Positions 31,776 to 40,499 of a stretch of 64,000 bases of DNA are shown piece after piece. The stretch comes from Pectinophora gossypiella (Eukaryota; Arthropoda; Insecta; Lepidoptera; Gelechiidae). Numbering within the stretch: the stretch's first letter is position 1; every line of letters begins with the position of its first letter. A program made the translations under genes and the position numbers. Under the pieces are notes generated by a model. That model made no database searches. It was not told where the DNA came from and saw only the letters and a program-made list of their open reading frames with translations. Where the stretch lies: assembly GCF_024362695.1 (NCBI RefSeq), contig NC_065420.1, forward strand, positions 7,471,920-7,535,919, given 5' to 3'.

Positions 31776-32331
31776 GCCATTGTAGCTCAGTTGGTAGAAT
31801 GCTTGCCTCTCATTTTGAGGTCACAGATTCAAATCTAGCACATGCCTAAACCAATGATTGTCGAATTTGTTTTTGAATTCATGTTTCGATCATAAATTAT
31901 TATCACCGATGTGATAATAATCGGTGAAGGGAAACGTGAGGAAACCCACATTCACGAGAAATGCATTTTCGGAGGGAAGTGACTTAACCTGTATTAGGCT
32001 GGTTTTTCCTTCGCGGGTTGGAAGGTCAGACAGGCAGTTGCTTGTGTAAAAAAACCGGACCTGTCAGGTTAAGTATGCGGACCCTGTGAAAAACGGGATA
32101 ATGCTAGGATATAATTAAAACACATAATAACGGGTTCTTACCGCGTTTAAATGGGGATATGGTATGGGGGGAGGGGATGATCAGTCATCCCGTGATCATG
32201 GCACTTGCAACAGTGTCGAAATATCGGGAGTCTCATATCCCCATTTAAACGCGGTAAGAACCCGTTATTATGTGTTTTAATTATGATAATAACCGCGTAA
32301 ACTTAAAACAATGTAATGCTAGGAGATGATG
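31776..32331 (+). mobile_element. tRNA-derived SINE, family A, interrupted by a hairpin element
   Basis: The head GTAGCTCAGTTGGTAGAATG and the family body run to GGATAATGCTAGGA (32109). A 204-bp insertion follows, then the SINE tail resumes at 32314 after an 11-bp duplication. It lies in the proposed 5' intron of CSP-c. Confidence 0.78.
32110..32313. mobile_element. Hairpin retroelement-like insertion with hammerhead-like core
   Basis: Bounded by the 11-bp direct repeat TAATGCTAGGA (32099-32109 and 32314-32324). Arms of about 50 bp (AACGGGTTCTTACCGCG ... GGGGATATG, 32112-32161) return as the reverse complement at 32235-32284. A tail of about 30 bp follows. The centre contains a 7-bp hairpin (GGGATGA/TCATCCC), GTGATCAT, a second hairpin (GGCACT/AGTGTC) and GAAA. 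A long target duplication points to retroposition, possibly Penelope-like. Confidence 0.6.
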
Positions 32332-32443
32332 GTTTATAAAAAAATATGTCTTATGGCAAGCGCCTAAAAATGTTTAATACTATTTTTTACTTTGTCATGT
32401 ACAGAAAGAAAAATAACAAAGGCGTTTTCTCAACAGGTACACC

Positions 32444-34885
32444 ATGAAAAGGTTTTTATTAAGTATTTTACTCATTTACCTCGTCCACTGCAGTGATGGT
32501 GCTGTCACAGAGAAGTACACCACCAGATACGATGGAATCAATCTGGATGAAATATTGGAAAGCGATCGCTTGTTGACCGGTTATGTCAACTGCTTGTTGG
32601 ATCTCGGGCCTTGTACGCCTGACGGAAAAGAGTTGAAAAGTAAGTAGAAAACATTGATTGCTCTAAACGTAATGTAAGTAAGTATTCTCTCTATTTCCAT
32701 CACAACTACAAATAACAACAAGTTTTGATCCAAATATAGCAATAGATAATTAACAGAAAGTAATTTGCAAGGGTTGGATCTAAGACTAGGTCTTCAGGCC
32801 TTCATTTACTTTCAGAAATATAGAGTGCCTATGCTTGTATTCTTAAGGTTATTTAGTTAAAGATTAATTGCTCTCAGTTTCTGGGTAGGAGGTCAGTGGC
32901 AATCTTAAAGGTTATAATGTAAGGTAGGTAAGAAGATAGCCAGACAGGATCTGGGGAAAACACTATAGTAGCTCGCACAGCTTTTGATGGCAACTAAATA
33001 ATTAAAACCCTACACTAATAAGAAGTTGTATATACCTATAGGTACAAAATTACCCTTGGCATCATAGTTGATCATAAATTATCTAAATCAAAATAGAGTT
33101 ACAAAACTCAGTTGATTTTTTTATTTTAACTACTGTAACGTATAATGATGGTCCAATTTTCTGATTTGTTATCATAATAAACATTGTTCGATTGTCGGCT
33201 AGATAATAAAATAAATTTAGATACTTATTTTATTATCTAGCCGATAAACTAATAAATAAATAAAAATAAATTTAGATAAACTTTTAATCTAATTTTCACT
33301 TCGTGAGGTATAATTCTTCATGGGATCCGCTCACCTAACCGGAAGATTTGACAAGTCCTTTTGACCTGCCTGACCGTCTTATCCAAAGGGAAAACCAACC
33401 CAATTACAGGTCACATGCCTCACATACACACAGGTTACATTTTGGAGGAATGTGGGTTTTCACGCAAAGTTTAGTTAGGGAGATGATGGTACGTTTTTGA
33501 AATAAAGGGAAGCTACATCACTAGTCGTTCCAGTGTCGCCACGTTACTGCGTCAACATAGCTGCTTAGTATGTCCACTGTATGGCTGCATTAGCAGTCGT
33601 TAATAACCATCAATCCGCACTGGGCCCGCGTGATGGTTTAAGGCCCGATCTCCCTATCCATCCATAAGGAAGGCCCGTGCCCCAGCAGTGGGGACGTTAA
33701 TGGGCTAGAGATGATGATGTCCACTGATCGTAGTTTAACAGATAAAAAAGTTTTAGGTTCAGTTCTAGTTTTTTCAGGAAATCTGCCGGACGCCATAGAC
33801 AACGATTGCGCTAAATGCACTGAGAGACAGCGCGAGGGCGCGGACCAAGTTATGTTTTATATCATCGACCACCGCCCCGACGACTGGGATAAACTCGAGA
33901 TAAAGTACCTCCTTTTATAATTTATATTGAATTATACTAGTTATATAAGCCAAATGAGGTCACAGGAACGTTGGAGTTGAAGCGGTCGCTGTAGCCGAAA
34001 TCTGCAGCCGATTTTGGCTACAATGACCGCTCTAACAAATTACTAAATGATCAACGACTTGTCTTGCTTTCTATGATCTGTCTTAGCTGGATAATTTGTA
34101 TTTACCCTATCTTGAATATGTGATAAAAATGTGATGTTATGTTTTTGTCTATCTACCATTCTTCGATCTACCGTTCAAAGCAGGAATGGCTGTTAATTGT
34201 TACGATGCCTGAAGGAGTTAAATACCTTCTTAGGAGTTTTATTATAATAGATTCACAAAAAAGTAAAAAAAAACCTGAATAAAAATGTACTTACATGTAT
34301 GATACTCTCCTTCAATCTTTTGTACTGTCCACCTCCGCTCGCTTTTATTTAATTGATTCAAGGTTCTTGCTCACTGATTAATAGTAGGCTTTTCTATAGA
34401 ATCTTCGGTACACAAAAGTATATGTAATAAAGACGTAGGAAGATAATAATTAAAGTACCAAGCCACCAGGAAATACTGAATTATATTTCAGCACATCGCA
34501 GAATTTATAACGTGAGAAGATTTCGGTATTTGAATTCTACGTGACTATTTAGACATTTGTAGTTATGTAAACAATTTTTTTTATTAAAGTCATATAAAAC
34601 TTATTAGAAAGTATATCTTAGGATTTCTTGCCAAGACTAGAAGATGATCAACTTTAAATATTCTTACTTACTTATATTTTTTTTAGAATTTCAATTTATA
34701 GTAAGTAAATTAGTTACTGATTGAATAATTTCAGGTACAAATCAGATGGTAGCTACAAGAAAAAATATTTGGAAAGTAAGAAAAAGTCGGAGAACAAAGA
34801 TGAAGAGAAATCCGATGACGAACCTGAAAAAGCGAACCAGAATGATGACGATGACGATGATAGTGCTGATTCTAATGACAAATAA
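32444..34885 (+). CDS. CSP: Chemosensory protein (CSP-c) with extra intron and acidic tail
   Basis: Three exons: 32444-32639 (donor GTAAGT), 33778-33904 (acceptor TTTTCAG, donor GTACCT) and 34735-34885 (acceptor TTTCAG). Lengths sum to 474 nt, giving 157 aa. A signal peptide (about residues 1-19) precedes KYTTRYDGINLDEIL and the CSP cysteines C-X6-C-X18-C-X2-C (NCLLDLGPC ... DCAKC). REGADQVMFYIIDHRPDDW and KYKSDGSYKKKYLE complete the core. The first intron is at the conserved phase-1 site. The second, phase 2 within KLEIK|YK, is extra relative to its neighbours. The C-terminus adds about 40 residues rich in Lys/Glu then Asp, ending in a run of six Asp and DSADSNDK; most CSPs lack this. AATAAA overlaps the stop. 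Confidence 0.92.
33195..33244. repeat. Perfect 20-bp inverted repeat
   Basis: TCGGCTAGATAATAAAATAA at 33195-33214 is exactly reverse-complemented at 33225-33244, with a 10-nt loop; in CSP-c intron 1. Confidence 0.75.
33310..33492 (-). mobile_element. SINE family A fragment
   Basis: Reverse-orientation body sequence (CACCTAACCGGAAGATTTGA, GGAATGTGGGTTTTCACG), decayed and headless, in CSP-c intron 1. Confidence 0.55.
33625..33720 (+). repeat. Retroelement/SINE 3'-tail fragment
   Basis: GGAAGGCCCGTGCCCCAGCA...GTGGGGACGTTAATGGGC and GATGATGATG are the 3' tail common to lepidopteran RTE elements and SINEs. It lies 58 bp before CSP-c exon 2. Confidence 0.5.
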
Positions 34886-34889
34886 AAAC

Positions 34890-35429
34890 AATGTTATATC
34901 ATCGACTTTTATATAGTACACATATGGGAAGTGTAGTAAATAATCTCACATCCAAATTCGAATACCTAATCATACCAAAAAAATGGTAGTACCAAAAAAC
35001 AAAATATAAGTAGAGTTCTACTAATATTAACTTAAACAAACTTTATTTTCTTTCAGCAAGTATAGCATAAAATACAGATTAAGAACACAAACATACATAC
35101 ATATAAATATGTTTAATTTAATCTGTGAACACAGAGAATTCATATTTAGATGCTGTAACGTAATAATGTTGCTAACTCTATTATAAAATTCCAAGAAATA
35201 ATTCTAGCTCTACTTTTTACTATCCATGTTACTCGTATGTGTACTGTATATAGATGTTCGTATGATGAAAAATATAGGTAAGTACAACCAATATTTAACC
35301 GGACACTGAATAATAATTTTATACGAAAGCCGCTAATAAATAAAGGGTTTAGAATACTTACAATTACTTTTTACTTTCATTTTATTTATAATCATAGATA
35401 TAATCCGGTAGATTATTAAATGTTGATTA
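34890..35429. other. CSP-c 3' flank
   Basis: AT-rich 3' flank with several AATAAA-type signals (for example near 34880 and 35335). No gene is seen. Confidence 0.35.
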
Positions 35430-35655
35430 CTTACTAAATAAAAACAGATCTAATGGTGGCAAAAATGTTCTTTTTTATCTATATAACTTATTTATGAATT
35501 TTAATAAACAGAAATGTGATACATACATGCGATATTTTGTCACGTTACTACTATGACGTCACAGGTTGCCTTTTCATACAAATTCCATATTAATTTCGTG
35601 TTTTGACGTTTAGAAAAAGTAACTGATTTGACTATGTATTTGGAAAGTACCTTTC
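35430..35655 (-). repeat. TTTTGACGTTTAGTAAAAGT MITE-like family, copy 3
   Basis: Reverse orientation: TATTTATGAATTTTAATAAA, TATGACGTCACAGGTTGCC (palindromic TGACGTCA at 35554-35561) and CGTGTTTTGACGTTTAGAAA. Confidence 0.65.
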
Positions 35656-36285
35656 ATCGAAACTTCTTTATTATGCTAGAAAAGTCGTACAGAAGGATAC
35701 TTGGGCGATTGATCGTGATCCAATCTTCAGATTAGGTATTAATAACCTGGGAAATTAATGATGGATGAATTAAAACAAATGTTAATTTTTAGTTCATATT
35801 TTTTATTTAAAAACTTATATAAAAGCTATAATTACAAATTGTGCAATGTAAGGTTCTAAACTTAAGGATTAAGATAACATTAATAAATGGCATTAACCTT
35901 TCTATTATCGACGTGATTTAAAATAAAGTACCATATTAGATCTTAGTGTCATTTACTTAGGTCTATTGCGGCCAAGTTAACGTCATCTGAGTTATCCTAG
36001 ATTAGGTCACTACAAAAAAAATATCTAAGGACGATCAATCGAATCCTACGCCCTAACTGTTTTAATATACAGTTGCAAATATGTGTAACTTATGTTATGT
36101 ATCTATATATCTTATTACAATTTGTTTTTTACACTCGTCTTATTTGACTATTGCAAATGAAAATACCTTAAAAACAACCGGGTGTAACCTTTTCATAAGT
36201 TTATTCAAAAACTTCTAACTCCTTGAAACCGGTGATGACGTTGTATGTCAGAAGAGGTGACATAATAAAGTATATAAGTACGGTA

Positions 36286-36543
36286 TACAGGATGTTAGTG
36301 ACATTGCATCGTAGCTAAAACTTTGAGGAATGATTCAGGCCATGATTCTGAGTTGATATCAACTGGAATTTTCCGTCGCAAAAGTATGGAACGGAAAATA
36401 ACTTAAAAAAACAGGAAAATTTCAGGAAAAAATTTATTAATTTTGCGTTGGAAAATTCCACTTGATATTAATTCAGAATCATGGTCTGAATCTTCCCCCT
36501 CGAGCCCTCAGTATTTGTTACGATGTCACTAACAACCTGTATA
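36286..36543. mobile_element. GTTAGTGACATCGTAACGAA MITE family, complete palindromic copy
   Basis: Left arm ACAGGATGTTAGTGACATTG ... GTGGAATTTTCCGTCGC-like; right arm TGGAAAATTCCACTTGATAT ... GTTACGATGTCACTAACAAC then CTGTATA. About 260 bp, non-coding, with TA-rich flanks. Confidence 0.75.
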
Positions 36544-36702
36544 TGGTATTAGTCTGGTGTGGTATGGTATGGTTTATATGGTAAAGATAAAAGATAAAGA
36601 TAAATATTTTTATTGTGTATAAATTTAGGTACAGAAAAAAAAGGTATTAAATGGGAATTTCGATGGCATTAACCCACCAAAAAACTAATTAAGTACAGAC
36701 GC

Positions 36703-36960
36703 TTACGCCACCTTTATCATTTTGTACCTTTTGACCCTAACGGTGACTCCAGGCATCACCTTTCTAAACTGCCTGTTATCTATTTCTTCTGGCTCCCCCA
36801 CTACTTTATATTTCGGCGGCTTTTCTCGTTTAGTGCGTACTTTCTTTGATTTTTTCATGTCGTTTATAAGTAACGCGCACCTATAAAAACGATTCAGCAT
36901 GGGTTTGTGAATGTCATGATTGTGAAGTTTGTTTTGAATTTGCTGCGCAAAGTTGGGCAT
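36703..36960 (-). CDS. Hypothetical small basic protein (85 aa)
   Basis: Intact ATG-to-TAA frame, MPNFAQQIQNKLHNHD ... VKRYKMIKVA, very rich in Lys/Arg in its second half (KKSKKVRTKREKPPKYK). No signal peptide or membrane segment. I do not recognise the family. It is longer and less repetitive in composition than the chance ORFs nearby and starts and stops cleanly, so it may be a real single-exon gene or the last exon of one. It lies between a palindromic MITE and CSP-d. It could also be a fortuitous ORF. Confidence 0.35.
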   Translation of the reverse strand: MPNFAQQIQNKLHNHDIHKPMLNRFYRCALLINDMKKSKKVRTKREKPPKYKVVGEPEEIDNRQFRKVMPGVTVRVKRYKMIKVA

Positions 36961-37582
36961 TTAGACATAAAAAAATGACGTGTAAGTACCTATGAACTCG
37001 GATTAAAATTGCTTATGAATTTATTTATGTTGATAATAGACATGTGTGTATGCATATTGTACTTGAGCCTAATAAGTAGGTAGGTTATTAACAGACAGGA
37101 GGGTCTTGATCTTGACAAAATTCTATACTGACTTCATATGAGGGAAACATGAGTGTGCAGCAAATTCGAAACAACAACCTTAAGTATATCAAATTACGCT
37201 AAACTTCTTTAACATATCCAAACACGAAACGAGAGTAGCAATAATTCTTAATTTAAAATGAGCTCCAAACACATTATGAGTGTCAAACACAATCGTGACC
37301 ATGTACGACATACACAAAACTCAAAAAATGATTACAATTTAAAACATTTTTGAATTAACCTCTCATATGCCGAGATACCAGACACAATAGATTTTACATT
37401 GTGTCTGGTCGAGATCCGCGTTCCGGCATTCGAAAGATTAATCATGTTAGGAATATAGGAAAATATTGGACAATTCGGGTAGCAGCTGTTTACTGGACTC
37501 GTAATCAGAACGTCAAAGAAGTCTAGCACAATCAATAACACCGAACACGTAATGCACCTACCTAACGCATGAATGTTGTGCA

Positions 37583-38439
37583 TTATCCAAGAATCTTCTG
37601 AACCTTCGGGAGGCCGTCGTACCTTGTGAGGAAGAGCTTCCAGGCTACAGGGTCGTGGGCCAACATCGACGCGATCACCTTCCCAGCGTCGTCTTTCTGC
37701 TTCGTCGTGCATTTTTTACAATCCTCCTTCACTGCTTGGATGAGAACACCTGGAATTCAAACTGATTCTTAGACTTACGCAGTCTTTTGTATCGATTTCA
37801 AACTGGGATATGCTCAACTACATAGTAATACAATACATAATGACTTTACTACTACTACACTACTACAATAATGACTTTGGATTATAAGTAAGAATTATAA
37901 ACGCTCCATAATATCTTCATATTCGTCGAAACTTCTCCAACGTCAATACTCACGCCTATCAAAAGTTGATGAGAAGATGAACCTTTTTTGTTTTCTGAAC
38001 ATACGGTACCTAACTATAACATAAATGGAAAACGAAATGTTAAATAAGACTAGGCATATCCTGGGGGTTGGTGGAAAAATATCCAGACCAAGATCAATTT
38101 AAAGAATCTAGTAGATAACTCTTTTTTTGCTACAAGTTAAATGCACTTACTTTTCATTTGCATCATATCCTTCGAGCAGTATCGGTCAACGGACATGAGG
38201 CATTTGACGTCGTCTGCGGGCAGGGGGTGGATGGTGTTCTTTACGTCATCCCTTTTGATTATTGGTTTCTTCTCTACCGACCTTACAACCTCGTTTATAA
38301 CCGTCAAGTCTTCATTGCCGTATATTACTTCATATCCCAGGCTTCTTACTCCGTCACTATACTCCGTGTGGAAGGATGGGTAGTCTGATTGTTCTGTTGC
38401 GACCACCGCTAGGGCTACAATGAGGACTGTAGACCACAT
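37583..38439 (-). CDS. CSP: Divergent chemosensory protein (CSP-d)
   Basis: Two exons: 38439-38151 (donor GTAAGT 38150-38145) and 37749-37583 (acceptor CAG 37752-37750), joined in phase 1 as in other CSPs; 151 aa. I chose the ATG at 38439 because MWSTVLIVALAVVATEQS is a good signal peptide; an in-frame upstream ATG at 38523 would bury it. The cysteines are C-X7-C-X18-C-X2-C (KCLMSVDRYC ... DCKKC), one residue longer in the first loop than in CSP-a/b/c. About 70 mature residues, including RSVEKKPIIKRDD, precede the first Cys, against about 27 in ordinary CSPs, and the usual YTDRYD motif is not recognisable. Downstream KQKDDAGKVIASMLAHDP and LTRYDG match the family. The C-terminus is short and lacks the usual KYE helix end. 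Confidence 0.85.
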
Positions 38440-38523
38440 GTTTGTGTGTGTATGGTGTCGGCGGTCGTTGGAGACTGAACCTGCCAATCCAATGGCACAG
38501 TTGGGTTTGTCAACGTGACGCAA

Positions 38524-40200
38524 TGTCGCGTGGTGCGTGGGTCGGTTGTTTCTAATTGTTGTTAATGCTTCAGTTGTTTACAAGTTAGCTGGGGGTTAAG
38601 TCAGGTGTTGTCAACGTTTGCAGTGCCTGAAGCTTTTTATGAATGTAAAACAGCAATGCGAATGTTTTCGAGGGCTTCGACTAATAATCGCAGCGAATGA
38701 TATCTACGTAGATAGACGTCGTGCGGCTATTCGTCAAATCCCTCGATATAAATCGCACGGCGCGGCGCGGTTGCTGTGCTTCGAGCCTTATGGTAAAGGA
38801 AAGGTGTAGAAGATTTCCTATCTAGTATTAGTATTAAATGGACCATTAATTTTTGTTTGTTTCAGACTAAAAGGTGATCTAAACCACTTTATATTCGACA
38901 GATAAGTTTTATTATTTGCTACTTTCTTCTAAAAAGCAAGAAATAACAATTTTCCAGAAATAAATACTTATACGTTACAAGTATAAATTACAAACTGCAT
39001 AATAATTATCTACCTACTAAGATAAACAATAGAATAACGGTGTTATCATAGAGATTAGACACCAAACATTATTTTTAATTTTATAATTTATACTAATAGA
39101 TATAAACGAGATCCATTGTTGTAGGTTAAAAAAACGGAGTCATTAAAGCAGATGACGCTAAATAGGTACATTTATGTCTAGGCGCAAAATAATGCAGTTG
39201 GACAAAGCTAAGAAAAATCTGGGGGCTCGGCAGTGTTGCCGCTAAGACGACGCGGGAGGCACTACCTATCTATTGTCAAAGCGTTTCGTTCTTCTTTTGA
39301 ACCCTCATAACTTGGGTTTGGATTAAACCATCTTCTATCAAAAACTCATTATGGCAGGTTCAGGGAGTAGTTATTCTCTGCCCTAGTGAGAGATGTATCC
39401 ACATCACATGTGATTTTATATTTAAACTGTAAGTATGTAAGTACCTATTTACTGTACTTCATACGACAATATATTTCGTCAGTGGCACAGCCATAAAGTA
39501 GGAACCCACGTCTCACCGAGCTACGTCCAGCAACGTGTAGGTACTTCGTATTACCAAAGTAAAAAGGGAAAGATGCACAACCCGGAGGTGTTGCTGTTAG
39601 TAGGGCTGTGTGCGCTTAATAGGTATGTGTTTCTTCAGCGGCCGAGCTTGCTGGCGGTGCCAAGTTCTCGCACTAACTTGCTCGCGAACGCACCGTTAAC
39701 GCGCGCGTCATGCAATCTCAATACGATGACAGACATAATCAATGTATTCTACTGCTCTCAGAGTGAATTCACAAGGACAATAAGTATTGTATGTAATTTG
39801 TTATAGGTCCTAATGTTGATTGAATAAATAAATAAAGCAAGCGTTTTTTCTCAGTATAATCCGATAAAAGTTGACAATCGCTGTTGCTTACGATTTCGGG
39901 GCGCGTGCGGCTCGCGATCGTCAACAACCTTCGCCGCTCTGCATACCGATCACCAAGGTAAATAAACGCTATTACTCATCACAACGGACAATGCAATCGC
40001 AGAGAGTAAGTGATTGTTATGTAAATTATATCATGTAAAGGATTCGAACCAGTTGATCAATTGTGGCTAAAGTGATATTACGGTGAGTTTTAGCTCTACA
40101 TGAATGCGAATGAAAACATGGTGATTAATATTTTGTCGTCGACCACTACCTAGTGTCGTCTACCTAGGCAAAGAAACTACTCACGAGGAGCGATAGCGGA
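38524..40200. other. Intergenic between CSP-d and the 40.2-kb exon candidates
   Basis: No recognised gene. A GC-richer patch at 39890-39957 ends in the donor-like CCAAG|GTAAAT and could be a leader exon for the candidate exons at 40201. A 63-codon frame near 38618 has no ATG start and no motif. Confidence 0.35.
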
Positions 40201-40366
40201 ATGGAGAGACTGTCTATCTTCTCTAATACAAGTAGGTTTAACTTTGATCACTTCTCACATCAGGAAAATGGCAAGTAAGTAGGCATACATAGTATATTTT
40301 GATTAAATTTCCAAGACCCTTTTTACAGAATGGCTTTATCAAGCAACGAAATAGTCACGTCTCTCA
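40201..40366 (+). CDS. Candidate first two coding exons of an unidentified plus-strand gene (partial)
   Basis: ATG at 40201 opens MERLSIFSNTSRFNFDHFS, running to a consensus donor AA|GTAAGT (exon 40201-40274, phase 2). TTTACAG at 40322-40328 then begins a 38-nt exon (40329-40366) that keeps the frame (K-MALSSNEIVTSL) and ends at another consensus donor GTAAGT. Two small exons with compatible phase and perfect donors suggest a real 5' gene end. Translation could alternatively begin at the second ATG (40330). No downstream exon could be assigned; it would overlap the amidotransferase gene on the opposite strand. A GC-richer leader with donor CCAAG|GTAAAT lies near 39957. Confidence 0.3.
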
Positions 40367-40499
40367 GTAAGTACCTACTCATAGCATAACTGTTCCTGTC
40401 GTGCATGTTCCCTTGTTTTTAAATTATTTCATTAGGATCTTCCTAATGAAAATAATAAAAGGTAAGTAAATAAAACCAAACATTATGATTCTGTATTTT

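Noticed and set aside
37332..37712. 126-codon minus-strand ORF overlapping CSP-d exon 2
   Set aside because: It is in a different frame from the CSP exon, which has correct splice sites and cysteine motif; a shadow ORF.
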